From: Riptortus pedestris | Lineage: Eukaryota; Arthropoda; Insecta; Hemiptera; Alydidae | Assembly (NCBI GenBank): GCA_019009955.1 | Contig: CM032232.1 | Span: 48,758,501-48,822,500, forward strand | DNA length: 64,000 bases | Reading direction: 5' to 3' | In this document: piece by piece, positions 1-12,735 of the stretch | How the letters are laid out: each line of letters starts with the position of its first letter | How positions within the stretch are numbered: the stretch's first letter is position 1 | Translations under genes and position numbers: made by a program | Notes under the pieces: generated by a model | Told to the model about the DNA's origin: nothing | Seen by the model: only the letters and a program-made list of their open reading frames with translations | Database searches by the model: none

Positions 1-1925
1 AGGATTTGTACAAGAATAACACTGCACAGCATATTTCCAAGTTAGCAGAGACCGCAAGAAATATGTGAAGTGAATTTATGAAATAAAAAGAAAAAAACGT
101 TTATAGATATTATGTCCTTCGTTAAAAAAATAGGAGCCACCAAATACTAATGATTTCTGAACAAACACTTTACCCTTAGTGAAAATTTATTTCTTGTCAA
201 CGAAGGAGTCACGGAAAGTGAGTCAAAACGGAGTCACAAAGCTGTAAAATGTCTTCAAAATATTTAACTACTAAACAACTTTCAGCAATGCAAATCTCCA
301 TCTTCACAGCTGAATGTTTTGACGAGCCTGAATGGGAAATTAGTTCCCTAAAGCTGCTTTCCACTTAAAATAAATCAGGAAGGTGCGAATAATTTTACAT
401 TAATTAACCCCCTTATTAATTAACCTTTTATCAATGCTATAAAAAAATCAATTCACTTTTATCGTAACTAAATTTCAAGTTGCGTTATTATTGGACTAGC
501 ATACTAATAGACTTTGTTCCCGTTCATGGAGTGCATTAAATAAGTACGGAAATAATAAATATTAATATGAACGAAATAGCAGCCCTGTGTTTAACTTTCT
601 GTATCACCTGTACTATATGTATGTTAAAAAATGGCCATTTTTTTTAAGCAAATCATTAAATTACATTGAAAAGCGTGTCAATCAGGATGTATGTAATGAA
701 CTGTCCTGTTAGAGAAGGAAGTCAATAAACATCCTATTTGTAATGTACAGGATTCATTAAAAAAAAGTGTAAATAAATATAGGTTTCTACTGCAAATGTT
801 TGTACTTTTGTTTACAAAATATACCGATATCTATAAAATGTAAAACCTATTTTTTTTGTGAAGATGAGATGCTGGTTCTCCCAAACAATGTAAGACCTCA
901 CTTATTGCCTTGTTTAGATCGGCAAAACATTGGAATCTTCTGAAACCAAAATTAAAGAACAAATACCATTATTTTTTTTTGTTTTAGCAATTATTATTAT
1001 TGTAACTAATATTCATTTAACACTTAATTGTATCACTAAACCTCTAAAGATTATTGTAGCATGATGTTGTTGAAATTGCGATTCAGGAGTAAAATTAACT
1101 GTTGAAATGACTATTAATCACAAATTATAATCATGAAAATTCTTATAATAAAAATAAAAAAAATGATTGGTTTCAGTTTTTTTCTTTAGTTTTTGAAAAT
1201 GACAATGTTTTGCCGAAAGGTCTAAAGGTATTTATTATTTATTAGCAAATATAAAGAGAACAAAATTTTTATCAAGAAAATTGTAAATTTAATATTGCTT
1301 ACCCTCGACCCTTGGAGGAATGGGTACAATGGGTTATTTTTTGTTTCAATTAAACTTATGTTATCTTTTAAAAGATAAGTAAATGTCAACCCCCTTGATG
1401 ATTTTGGCTTTCTCATAAATTTTATAAGATGATCTCCTTTATCAATTTCCCAAAACTTGACGAATCACGTTTTCACCTAGAAGCCTGGCCAATACTCCTC
1501 TTCTATTGGTTTTGTTGTATTTCCTCTCCCACAGCTGCCTTCCTGGGTATCCTACTATTTTCCCGATACTTCTGCTTTCTTCCTTTCAGTAAATATCATA
1601 CTTTGGGCGAAGGTTCTGAAATCTTCTTCTAAATCCACAAACTAAGCACTATTACTTATGTTCACAATAATGTTTTATGGGATCATGGGCTCCAGAAGGA
1701 TATCACGTACTTCCCGCAAGTATTTATAATGCACTTGCCCCTTTGCCAAATAATGTTCCTGGTAAGTGCGTTTTAAAAATAATTTTCAAATTAAGGTCTT
1801 AAAAAACAAAACAAATAACGTACCCGAAGAGAATATTTAAATTTTCATTTTCAAATTCAATAAAATTCTAAAAGGACAACCACGACAAATTTACACAATG
1901 CCTAAATCCACAAGTGTGGGTAAGT
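1..1925. other. AT-rich non-coding stretch, nothing recognised
   Basis: Both strands read as low-complexity AT-rich DNA. Open frames of 60-70 codons at 1222-1416 (-) and 1429-1632 (+) have no recognisable motif, no matching splice context and no similarity I know. I treat them as chance. Confidence 0.5.
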
Positions 1926-1926
1926 A

Positions 1927-2665
1927 ATATATTCTGGAATAATATTAATCCCTTAATATATTATTTCCTAATATACTTTAATTAGTAATATACTAAGGAA
2001 TAATATTAATCCCTTAATATAATATAATTAGTAATATATTAAGGAATAATATTAATCCCTTAATATATTATTCCTTAATATACTATCATTAGTAATATAT
2101 TAAGGAATAATATTAATCCCTTAATATATTATTCCTTAATATACTATCATTAGTAATATATTAAGGAATAATATTAATCCCTTAATATATTATTCCTTAA
2201 TATAATATAATTAGTAATATATTAAGGAATAATATTAATCCCTTAATATATTATTCCTTAATATACTATCATTAGTAATATATTAAGGAATAATATTAAT
2301 CCCTTAATATATTATTCCTTAATATACTATCATTAGTAATATTTTAAGGAATAATATTAATCCCTTAATATATTATTCCTTAATATATTATAATTAGTAA
2401 ACCATTAAGGAATAATATTAATCCCTTAATATATTATTCCTTAATATACTATCATTAGTAATATATTAAGGAATAATATTAATCCCTTAATATATTATTC
2501 CTTAATATACTATCATTAGTAATATATTAAGGAATAATATTAATCCCTTAATATATTATTCCTTAATATAATATAATTAGTAATATATTAAGGAATAATA
2601 TTAATCCCTTAATATACTATAATTAGTAATATATTAAGGAATAATATTAATATTAAGAATTATAT
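1927..2665. repeat. 61-bp satellite of hairpin-forming units
   Basis: About eleven tandem units recur at exactly 61-bp spacing. The AAGG of each unit lies at 2041, 2102, 2163, 2224, 2285, 2346, 2407, 2468, 2529 and 2590, with one shortened unit (46 bp) before 2041. Each unit contains TTAAGGAATAATA and, about 14 bp later, its reverse complement TATTATTCCTTAA. Every monomer can therefore fold into a hairpin. Units differ by only a few bases, which suggests recent amplification. Confidence 0.93.
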
Positions 2666-2880
2666 TATGGAAGGATATTAATCCCTTGCACTGGAGTCCT
2701 ATAGTGGATTCAAAATTGAAAATAATTCCATTGGGCTAAAAAAGACTTTAATATTCAGATACGACATATTAACGCAAATGCACCAGAAACGTAATTGCCC
2801 CATTTCACCCTATATGATAGATAACTATATTTAATTCTCACTGCCATTCCAAGGATGGCTACCACAAACATCAAAATTCT

Positions 2881-3864
2881 GTCCCGTAGGGACTGCGTAA
2901 ACTAAGAGATTTCCCACGTACAAAGGTATAAACTCTTGTGATCTCATGTCAGTACAAATTCTTTATTTCTATGTAAAAAAAAAAAAAACCGAAGAAATGA
3001 AGGGTTGTTGGGGTTTGGGGCCATCGAAAGCTGAAAACAAGAAAGTTGAAATAACTTCCTTATTACTTGAGTTATGAAAAAAATGTACAGAACAGCAATT
3101 GTAGGGCATCAATTGCTTATCAGGATTGGTTCTATAACAATTTGAGATACGACGATAATTATTTTATAATATTTAAAATTTTCAAAATTCCTCCTTCTTA
3201 GCCCTCCTTCTATTCCATTCCCAATTTCAGTCATTAACTAATTCCATCTTTAGTGTGGAATGAAACAGTTTTATATCTAGTAAATTATAGAAGAAATAAA
3301 AATTTTGGATTCACGACCGAAAAACCTTACTGATGACTTCATCGCACTACGTATTTTCACGTATCTAACCCAGTAAATGTTCAATGGAAACAATATTTGG
3401 TATTTAACCTTCAAATAAAGTGTCTCATTATATAACAGCTTATTGCTAATATGAAATGAGAAGGAGTGAGGGTTACTGAAGTCTGAAAACTAAAAAATGC
3501 AATTATGTCCGTAAGTATTAAAGAAAGAGAATAAATGTACATAACAACATTTATAGAACATTACATTTGCAATAAGATTGGTTTTATACAATTAAATTAA
3601 ATTATATATGCAATAAGACCTTTAGTTTTACGCGAAACGCTTACATATCTAGTTTGGATACGATCATACAAGAATTGAGACCACTAGAGCGGTACCGAAC
3701 AGTATGTATATATATATATATATTTAGAGAGAGAGAGAGAGGATTTTAACGGACCTCATTTTCGTCGTCTACTAGGTAGGATCGACGGACATTTGAAGTA
3801 ATTTTTCAAAATAACATGAGGACGACCTCAATAGTTGATTTATCTTAAGGTAAATCTACTAAAA
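2881..3864 (+). mobile_element. HINE-like element copy 1
   Basis: It starts with a diverged form of the family's 5' end (GTCCCGTAGGGACTGCG, then AAACTAAG-AGATTTCCCACG). It ends in the family's palindromic 3' end, here mutated (GATTTATCTTAAGGTAAATC then TACTAAAA). This is a long form: the module of 'ACTGAAGGCTGAAAAC' followed by a C-rich patch occurs twice, near 3020 and 3470. Before the 3' end are the near-palindrome ACCACTAGAGCGGT (3681-3694), a TA tract and a GA tract (3705-3741). No coding capacity, so it is non-autonomous. Confidence 0.8.
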
Positions 3865-3894
3865 GCAGGATTTGCCGCTCCGAAAAAAAGATTT

Positions 3895-4230
3895 TAACAT
3901 TATGAACAAACTAATGCATGAACATATGAAATTATGATAATGATGACGCCATCACACAAAAGTATTAGCATGCACCTCACATAGTAAATGTTAAATGAAA
4001 GTAATATTTCATATTAATATGACATGAACAGGAGTGGTGCACTGAAGATTTATTTATTTACTGAAGACTGAAAACAAAAAAAAAATAATATCCTGTTTAA
4101 TATTCATGATAGAGAAAATGAGTATATTACAAAATTGATAGACAATTAAATTCGTAATTCGATCACCTTTTGTACAATTTTCGTTTCGAAGTAATATAAC
4201 AGAGATGTATCGAAATTTCGAATATTGTTT
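3895..4230 (+). mobile_element. HINE-like internal fragment (copy 2)
   Basis: Degenerate internal part of the same family. It shows the 'GATGACGCCATCAC' block, a diverged TTTGGTATTTAA region, 'GACATGAACAGGAGTGG', 'ACTGAAAAC' and a diverged 'ACGGAGATATTTCGAA' block, in family order. Both termini are missing. Confidence 0.55.
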
Positions 4231-5212
4231 CAAACAAGGACTTTAAAACAATACTGCAAACGAGTGGAAATCTCTACAATTTTTCTCAGCCTTTGTTAAT
4301 GGATATCCTCTTGCAGAAGGCAGTTCGGAACTACTAAATGATCTTGTGACTTGGAAATCAGGAATTCCTCTTGGTGAGAATTATCAACACAGACCTAAGA
4401 TACAATATAGATAATTGTTATCTTCTTATGCGAGCAGTATATTCGATCTATAGCGCTCAGAGATCCAATCAGTTGGAATTATATTATAATTATTCTCAGA
4501 GAAGTCACACTCAAATACAATGTTTTATCTAACCCGTTTACTTTTGGGATTTAAATGATTTCTGATTATTCCAATAATTTTTCAGAGACACGCCTACTCA
4601 CTCACGCAATCACACACAAACATTAACCTAGCCGTTTACATTTTTATTTAAATGGCGTGTAAATATTCCAATAAAAAAAAAAACCATAACATATTTTTTG
4701 AAAGTTATGACAACGGACCTTCATTTTTCACTCAATTTGTACTCGTGTCATTTTAATGTTATATTAATAAAAGTGATATATCGGATATCACACGGAAATG
4801 AGTAAAATCATATTCTGCAAAAACTTCACAAATCAACCCTTATAAATACTTAGGAGATAATTTAAAATTCCAATAATAAATTATAAACTACGAACAGAAT
4901 ATACAAAAACAACGAAATACCCCTGCAGCAAAGGGCATTCTACGTAATTACTCTCAACCAGTTAATGCACACTTTATTACTATTGTTTCTGTAGCATTAA
5001 TTATTTTTGATGGTTAATGATGTTGCAGCAGGCAATGAGGAAACTATTGTATAAACAAATGGAATTCAATTGTAGTGAAAATGAGTGTCAGTAACTAGTT
5101 AGTAAATGTTAATAACATTTATTCAAGCTATATCCAATAATAAATAGAGTTAAATAGGTCTGTAAATCGATAGAATTAAATTAAGTTTTCTTCTCTTTGT
5201 TCGATTATTCAC
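4231..5212. other. Intergenic DNA, nothing recognised
   Basis: AT-rich sequence between repeats. I see no open frame with recognisable protein content and no tandem or inverted repeat. Confidence 0.4.
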
Positions 5213-5336
5213 TTGGGTAATAGGAATTTATTTAATGGCGAACTCATTAAATAAAATCCTTGGTCCCACCCTGGCTAGAAAAGGGTGTTAACCTGTAGAT
5301 AAGTAGCATAAAGAGGACGTTTAATAAATACTTTTA
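5213..5336 (+). repeat. tRNA-like SINE family, 3' part (copy 1)
   Basis: It matches the body of the SINE seen complete at the right window edge: 'AATAGGAATTTATTTA', 'GTCCCACCCTGGCTAGAAAA', 'GGTG-TAACCTGTAGATAA', then 'GACGTTTAATAAATA'. The tRNA-like head is missing or too diverged to recognise. Confidence 0.75.
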
Positions 5337-6070
5337 AAAAATACTCTTCATGAGCTATTAATCTTTAATTGAATTATGTAAATTGATAAAGTACATTGTA
5401 TATGGCATCTTGTGTCCCAAGACTATTTTTTAATGCTAACCATATAAACCCCTAGCAGCGGTAGTATCACAAAATGGACGTTCATCAATAAAATTAATAT
5501 TTACTTCATTCTGTACACCAATTAAGAGTTTGTTAAACTATTAAGACATATCAAGTAGTGTGTTGGTTCTAAGGTATGTAATACTACTGTTAGCTGTATC
5601 AGTAGGTGCCGTCATTAATGCCTGATCTTTTAGTACATCTGTCAAGCGTTTTCGATGCAAAAAAACTATTTCCAAACCTTACTATAGTTTTAAAGAAAGA
5701 TTTTTGGAAGAAATAAATTAAGAGAGACAACACTCTATTTGAAAATGTTAGCAGCTCAACTAAATTGAGCTCCTCCTACACACAGCACACGAGTCATTTC
5801 AATCTAGGGGCAGTAACTAAAAGAGAAAAGTAGAATAATTAAATAAATTAACGTATATAAGTTGTTATTATTATTATTGTTATTTATTAACGTCCACTTT
5901 TTGCAACTAAGGCTATATATTAGTTATTCTATTAGTTTTATATTAGTTATATTATTAGTTTATATATTAATACAAACTAATACAACGGAACAGAAAGAGT
6001 GAATGAACGAATGTTCATTAAGCCCAGACAATTCACAAAATTTACTCGGCAAGCTGTCGTATTTTTCTAT
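5337..6070. other. Intergenic DNA, nothing recognised
   Basis: Low-complexity AT-rich sequence with short TATTAGTTAT repeats near 5920-5965. No gene is supported. Confidence 0.4.
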
Positions 6071-6191
6071 TTTAGAAGATTTTCCTTAAGGGAAATCAGC
6101 TATTGAGGTCATACTCAAGACGCTATTTTCGAAAATTTCTCTCAAATCTCCAACGATCATGCCTAGTACATATCAAAAATGAGAGCCATTC

Positions 6192-6247
<56 letters not shown>

Positions 6248-6312
6248 TTGTCTGTTACCGCTCTAGCTGTCGTAATTCTTATTTGATCGTAACCAAACTC
6301 GATATATAAGTG
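6071..6312 (-). mobile_element. HINE-like 3' half (copy 3)
   Basis: Read on the minus strand it ends in the palindromic 3' terminus (mirror image of GATTTTCCTTAAGGGAAATC at 6078-6097). It also has the 'CGATC...GGTAGG'-type block, a (TA)n tract at about 6197-6245 and the CCGCT-AGCGG hairpin region. The 5' half is missing. Confidence 0.75.
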
Positions 6313-6806
6313 TTTCATGCGATAATCTTAATTCTGGGTGATTAAGCTGGCAGTATCGCATTGTGATCCATCAGTGTGCGGCGTATTAAGAGTGTCTATA
6401 TCTGGAAATCGAGAAACATCCCTTATCATTTGAATGAAAATGTGCTACGCTCTCATCTGAGCATATCCAAAGGTATTTCTCTTTGCCCATTAAACAAAAT
6501 AACTACATTTATGTAAGCTTTAAACTTGCAAATCTTCATTGACTTCAGTGGTCATTATCAATTGTCAAATCTATAGGAAGTGGTCGTAAATGCTGGTTGG
6601 CCGCCGAATACTCGTGGCTGGCGCTTTCGATAGGAAGGCAACATTTTCAAGCCTGCCTAAAGCTGTACTGAGTAGTTGTATACAAACTCTTATATAGGTC
6701 AGGGTAAGGCAGTGATAGCTTACATTACTACCAGGAGAAACACAACAGAACCTTGACAACATGAACTCATGTGCAAACAAAACTTTTATATGTAATTGCC
6801 TAATCC

Positions 6807-7133
6807 ATGGCGTCTATTCCTTTGAATTCCACAATTAACAGGGCTAGCACAGTTGATTTGAAGTTACATCATTTCTACCCCGAGGTAACACTCAATATTC
6901 TCTCAGATCTCTGTGCGGACGCCATCCTAGGACACGATGTCCTAAGCAGTCATTCTTCTATCGAAATTAAATTTGGGGGATCGCGGGACCGTCTCAATAT
7001 CTGTGGACTTACCGTGGCGAATTTTGATCCAATGAGACTATTTAGAAACGTCTCGCACGATATGAAACCTATCACGATTAAGTCTCGAGGTCACACTGCC
7101 TCTGATGCCAAGTGCACCACAGCTTTGTCTAAT
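6807..7133 (+). pseudogene. Ty3/Gypsy-type retrotransposon pol fragment
   Basis: An open frame of about 109 codons contains the protease-to-reverse-transcriptase linker typical of Ty3/Gypsy polyproteins. There is an 'ILGHDVLS' stretch (flap/C-terminal protease type), then a 'FGG...L.ICGL' stretch, then 'DP.RLF.NVS' and 'ITIKSRGHTASDAK', which resembles the residues just before the reverse transcriptase starts. The rest of pol, gag and LTRs are absent. The similarity stops at 7133, four bases before a HINE-like copy begins. That element therefore either inserted here or picked up the junction by deletion. It is a dead relic. Confidence 0.72.
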
Positions 7134-7137
7134 AAAA

Positions 7138-7952
7138 GTCCGTCACGCAGGGGCTGCGTAAACTAAGCAGATTTCCCTCGTGAAGCTTAGTAATAGATAA
7201 ATATACATACTGCTAACACAACACCGTGAATAAATACAAACGGAAATAAGAAATGTTTCATCCAATTTCAATAGCCTGCCGACAGGAAGCGTTAGGTTAG
7301 AAATGTAAACAAACTGGTCCCGCCTCACACCGGAAAGAAAAACAATTACTGAAATATATCAGAATATAACACATTAATTTTATTGAGAACTATTTACTAT
7401 ATCTAGTACTGTAATTAATAATGAGTCAGAATAATTGTTATCTCAATCAATAAAATTTTAGTAGTCCAAAACTTTAAGATGGGGGGGGGGGAGTCACCAG
7501 TGCATATTTGCATGTATCTCGTATAATAAAGGTCTCTTGAATACAATTTTTGGTATTTAAACTTCCAATAATGTGATTTATTATGTATCAGAGTATTGTT
7601 TACGTAACATGAGTAGAAGTGGCGGTTTGGTGAAAACTGAAAAATGCAAATATCTCGGTTAATATTCAAGATAGAGAATAAATGTATATAACAATATTTA
7701 TAGTAAATTTAATTTGTAATAAGATTGATTCTGTATAATTTTTCGATCCGACGTATAGTAACGGAGATATTTCGAATTTTCGAAAATCCTCCCCTCTAAA
7801 CCCCCCTCCCACTGGTCCGATTTCAGCCGTTAAAGAACTTGATCTTTCTTTTGACATAAAACGCTTAAATATGAAGTTTGGTAAGGATTAAACAAAAATT
7901 GCGACCGCTAGAGCGGTAACAGACAAATATATAGATAGATAGATAGATAGAT

Positions 7953-7995
<43 letters not shown>

Positions 7996-8137
7996 TAGAT
8001 ATATATATACAGTTTTGAACGGACCTCATTTTCGTCATCTACTAGGTAGGATCGATGGACATTTGAAGAAAAATGTCGAAAATTCCGTCATGAGTACAAC
8101 CTCAATAGCTGATTTCCCTTAAGGGAAATCTGCTAAA
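7138..8137 (+). mobile_element. HINE-like element copy 4 (full length, about 1.0 kb)
   Basis: The 5' end is GTCCGTCACGCAGGGGCTGC at 7138, with an internal CGCA/TGCG hairpin. It is followed by TAAACTAAGCAGATTTCCC, whose AGCAGATTTCCC is the inverted copy of GGGAAATCTGCT at 8123-8134. The 3' end is the perfect palindrome GATTTCCCTTAAGGGAAATC (8111-8130) followed by TGCTAAAA. Internal marks are the CCGCTAGAGCGG hairpin at 7906-7917, a GATA/TA microsatellite at 7930-8010 and an A-rich flank. It carries a roughly 200-bp segment (7210-7340) shared with copy 7. No protein-coding capacity. Confidence 0.9.
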
Positions 8138-8806
8138 ACCTAGTTTACAAGTATTTCATAATTCATTCATTTCAATTGATAAAGAAGAAGGGATCTAATC
8201 AAATGTCCACTGTATACAACTTTGTTATTCCTGTTCCTTCTTATATTAGGAGCATCCGGTTAAGTGTTCACCACAATTAATGGAGCCCTAATAGGTCATT
8301 TTATTGCCGAACGGAATTATTCCTTGTATTTTAATTTATTTCGATAAAACTCATTTTTTTTAATATTGACTACAATATTGGAGGATATATGTTGTAACTT
8401 GTACTAAGAATGTAAAGTTGATTGTGAGGAATGGGAATTTTAATTCAATATATTCACCTTACATAGACTCGCAAATTAAACATCGGTTAAGTTTAACTTT
8501 AATTGATTATTTTTTTTTTCATTTCATTTATTAATTTTATTTGTAATTATCTTACTTATTTTAATATTTTATTATTATTATTATTTATTATTTTTGATTA
8601 CATGGTTGATTAACGTGTATATATTGTAAAATAAAAATGTATTTAAACATAATCATACATGCATGGCAATGGAACATGTAATCAAATAAATAACTCCTCA
8701 TTGGGTTACTATGAAGAGACAAAAAAAATGTTGTAACTTAGACGTAAATATTTCATCTGAACAAAATCATTACACTCACAACAATGTTAGAATAAAAATG
8801 TAAAAA
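8138..8806. other. AT-rich spacer, nothing recognised
   Basis: Low-complexity AT-rich DNA between two HINE-like copies. No feature is supported. Confidence 0.4.
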
Positions 8807-9357
8807 GTCCGTCACGCAGGGGCTGCGTAAACTAAGCAGATTTCCCACGTGGTTTTGCAATAGAGAAATCTGCCTAATAACAACTGCAGTAGTAAGAAAC
8901 CTCTAAACCTAAAACATTATTTAGGGCGTAATAACCCAGTAGTTTCTAGCCCCAAAAAACAGTTAACCTAACCTCTAAACCTATTCACGAGGGACGAATA
9001 GTTATGGAAACGGCCACCAGAGCTCTCGGCGGAAAGTCCGAACATAGCCTACTGGCGACCACACGCAGAATACAAATGCAAATATCTCGGTTAATATTCA
9101 AGATACAGAACAAATGTATAGAACGATATTTATAGTAAATTGAATTTGCAATAAGATTTATTTTATACAATTTTTCGATCCGACGCATAATAACGGAGAT
9201 ATTTCGACTTTTTGAAAATCCTCCCCTCTAAACCCCCCCCCTCCCACTGGTCCGATTTCAGCCATTAACGAACTTGATCTTCCTTTTTATATAAAACGAT
9301 TAAATTCCGAGTTTGGTAACGATCAAACAAAAATTGCGACCGCTAGAGCGGTAACAG

Positions 9358-9429
<72 letters not shown>

Positions 9430-9555
9430 TTTTGAACGGACATCATTTTCGTCATCTACTAGGTAGGATCGATGGACATTTGAAGAAAAATGTCGAAAAT
9501 TCCGTCATGAGTACAACCTCAATAGCTGATTTCCCTTAAGGGAAATCTGCTAAAA
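8807..9555 (+). mobile_element. HINE-like element copy 5
   Basis: The 5' end is essentially identical to copy 4 over the first 45 bp. The 3' end is again GATTTCCCTTAAGGGAAATC plus TGCTAAAA. The internal hairpin CCGCTAGAGCGG lies at 9340-9351 and is followed by a pure TA tract (9362-9426). Compared with copy 4 it lacks the TTTGGTATTTAA module. In its place is unrelated sequence with short CTCTAAACCT repeats at 8900-8990. Confidence 0.9.
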
Positions 9556-10136
9556 TTAAAAAAGTTAGAATACATAAATACGCACCTCCGTCTCTACAAA
9601 AGCCACTCTCATGCCAACGAATACGTTTTCTGACATTTAGGTAATAGCTTGTTCCTTGTATTTCTATAAAGCTTGCTTCTTTCCTAAGCGGATTACCTTT
9701 GAGCAAAAATTGTATATATCCGTCCAAGCTTGAGGCACAGAAAATATGTTTTTGATCTGAATGGTTCAACATAGTAGAATCTACAAAGGCAATGCAGTGA
9801 AGATATTAATTAGATGCTTTTCAAACTCCGTTATATCCCCATTTAGGACAATTATATGTAGTCGAAAAGTAAAAATATTTTGTTAGTCTTTCTAAACATT
9901 TAAATAGGGAAGTATGTTTAACCCCTTAATTCTTCTTTGCGAAATTTCTGTGAAATATTGAAGTATTAAGTGATTAATGGAGTAGAAAGTCCGTTATGTT
10001 AACTGGGTTTCTGGGTTATTTTTACATCCTGTATAATTCAAACTTGTGTGGGTCTTACATTTCCAAAAATATAACTCATTTTTATAACCTTTTTTTGTTA
10101 AAATATAACTAACAAGTTTTTTTTTCCGTTGCATGA
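9556..10136. other. Intergenic DNA, nothing recognised
   Basis: A 78-codon minus-strand open frame (9536-9772) begins inside the HINE-like 3' palindrome and has no recognisable motif. I treat it as chance. Confidence 0.4.
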
Positions 10137-10445
10137 AGTCATAGTTACTGGATTTTTTGATACATGATTAAGCAAGAACCTCTTGAATGAGTTTAATTGC
10201 TCAGTTTTGGATTGGCCCTATAATTACCTTCACCGGTTGAGTTGAATTAAAGTTTAAGCTAAAAGGGACAGTGAGTTAATCCATGCAGGGCAGGAATCGT
10301 AATTTGAATTTCCGTCTGGGAATTTCCTGTCTTTAATTCACCTAATTGTGGATTCGTGAATTATCTAGAGGTTCATGTGGACTGGATTTCCGGATATAGG
10401 AGTTCATTCCAAGTCTTCATCGCAGAAAAGAAGAGTCCTTCTTGG
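10137..10445 (+). repeat. Dispersed repeat D, plus-strand copy
   Basis: It matches 39455-39790 in reverse complement. Shared blocks include 'TTAATCATGTATCAAAAA'-type sequence, 'GAGTTTAATTGCTCAGTTTTGGATTG', 'ACCGGTTGAGT', 'GTGAGTTAATCCATGCAGG' and 'GGTTCATGTGG' in the same order. No coding capacity or clear termini, so the class is unknown. Confidence 0.8.
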
Positions 10446-11039
10446 AGTTGTACCTGATAGCAAAATGACACGTCTCCATTTTTATACGTCTTTCAGGTAT
10501 TATTTATGATTTTCTGTAAACTTTATAAAAATAAAAATAAATCAATAATTATATATTTTTAAATTTAAAAACATTGTAAACATCATTTAGAGACTAGGAA
10601 TTAGCAAACAAATAAAACTCATACATTAGATACCATTAAATTATGAGGTCATGCCTTAATCCTGACATCTACAAATATTTTCTTGTAAATATTTTCTCTG
10701 AAAATTATTTGTTTAGATATAATGAATATTTATTTTAATTTTTGGTTGTATCTGAAAATCATCAACAAGTGGTTATGACAAATGAAGACAATTTACATGC
10801 TGCATTTGTATAAAAGTATAACACATTTTAAAACTTCTCGGTAAAAAAAAAATCTCTTGCTTCCACAGGAATATTCAAAATTCAATTATGGAATCTATAA
10901 TGGTTTTAAGAAGATAGATTAAGAAATTAGGAAACCTTTTCTGAAAAATATAAATGAATAGACTCTCAAAAATCCGAACTCCGGACCTCCGAGGTTCAAG
11001 TAATACATTCATATTTTGTTTTTGGTCAAGGAGCTTCAA
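10446..11039. other. Intergenic DNA, nothing recognised
   Basis: AT-rich sequence without recognisable genes or repeats. Confidence 0.4.
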
Positions 11040-12010
11040 TTGCTAAACAAAATATTAAGTAAAAGTTCAATGAAAACCATACTTGGTATTAACCTTGGAA
11101 TGAAGTGGTTCATCATATAACAGCTCATTATGAATATGACATGAGTAGAAGGGGTGTTTACTGATGGTCGGAAACTAAATATCTCTATATTACTATGAAA
11201 ATACCTGGAATAATATTTTATATATAGAAAAAATGTGCATAACAACATTTATAGAACAATAAGAATTGTTGAATACAATTTTTTGATTCGATGAATAATA
11301 ACAGAAATATTTTTGAATTTTCGAAACTCCCCCATTTAAACAGCCCTTCCCACTGAACGGATTTCAGTTATTAACGAACTTGATCTTTAATTTCTCATAA
11401 AATGATTAAATATCGAGTTTGGTCACAAAACAAATTATAGAACAACAATTGTAGAGCATCAATAGTTTAACAACGTTCGTTCTAAAACCATTTCCGATCC
11501 GGCTCGTAATTACGAAGATATTTTGAATTTTCGAAATCCTACCCTCTAAGCCGCACCCCCTATTCCTGGTGCGATTTATGCCAAATACAAACGTGATCTT
11601 TAGTCATGACTGAAATGGTTAAACATCTGGTATAGATCAATTAACTATTTTTGAATTAGAACGTAAAGTCTTAATTGATGACGTCAACACAACCATTTTG
11701 CAAGTACCTCAAACAGTACAACTTCAATTCAAAGAATAGTGTTTAAGCTATCAATAAAGTGGTAAATGGTAAAATAGCTTCTTCATAATATGACAGTAAT
11801 AGGAGTGGAGGTTTACTGAAGGCAAGGCGGAAAACTAAAAAAATAAAGTATCTCGTTTAATAATCAAAGAATGAAAAAAAAAATATAACAACATTTATAG
11901 GGAATGCAGTAAAATTGGTTAGATCGATGGACATATGAGGAAATTATTCGAACATCGCGTCATGAGTACAACCATAATAGATGATTTCCATTAAGGGAAA
12001 TTTGCTAAAA
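11040..12010 (+). mobile_element. HINE-like element copy 6 (long form, 5' end lost)
   Basis: The central modules occur twice, around 11110-11420 and 11450-11870. Each copy has the 'GATTTCAG/GATTTATGCC' C-rich block and 'ATATTTTTGAATTTTCGAAA'. The 3' end is GATTTCCATTAAGGGAAATT followed by TGCTAAAA. The 5' terminus and the microsatellite core are missing. Confidence 0.75.
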
Positions 12011-12120
12011 ACTAACTCATGGGTCACAAAACAAGCAAAAGTACCCATATACGGCCAAGAACACAAAAACTAGCATAATTTCTTTAATTTTAACACATCG
12101 ATGTTGTGTTTGGTTGACAT

Positions 12121-12735
12121 TTTAGCAGATTTAAGTTTTTTTTTTAGTTACTATAAATATTGTTATATACATTTTTTCACTATTGAAAACTAACCGAGAT
12201 ATTTGCATTTTTCAGTTTTTAACCATCAGCAAACCGCCACTTCTACTCATGTTACATTAACAATACTCTGTTACCTCATAAATCGCATTATTCGAAGTTT
12301 AAATACCAAAAATTGTATTCAAGAGACCTTTATTATACAAGATACATGCAAATATGTCTCCTGGTGACCCTCCCCGCCCCCCTCTTAAGGGCTTGGACTA
12401 CTAAAATTTGATTGATGGAGATAACAATTATTCTGACTTATTATTAATTAGAGTACTAGATAAAGTAAATAGTTCTCAATAAAATTAATATTTTATATTC
12501 TGATAAATTTCAGTAATTGTTTTTTCTTTCCGGTGTGAGGCGGGCAGACCTGTTTATTTACATTTCTAACCTAACGCTTCCTGTCGCCAGGTTATTGAAA
12601 TTGGATGAAACATTTCTTATTAGGTACCGTTTGTACTTATTCTCGGTGGTGTTGTGTTACCAGTATGTAGATGTATCTATTACTAAACTTCACGAGGGAA
12701 ATCTGCTTAGTTTATGCAGCCCCTGCGTGAAGGAC
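12121..12735 (-). mobile_element. HINE-like element copy 7 (internally deleted)
   Basis: On the minus strand it starts with GTCCTTCACGCAGGGGCTGC and AAGCAGATTTCCCTCGTGAA and runs parallel to copy 4. This includes the roughly 200-bp segment shared only by these two copies and the C-tract. It then stops at AAATCTGCTAAA (12121-12132). The 3' third, with the microsatellite and most of the palindrome, is deleted. Confidence 0.85.
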
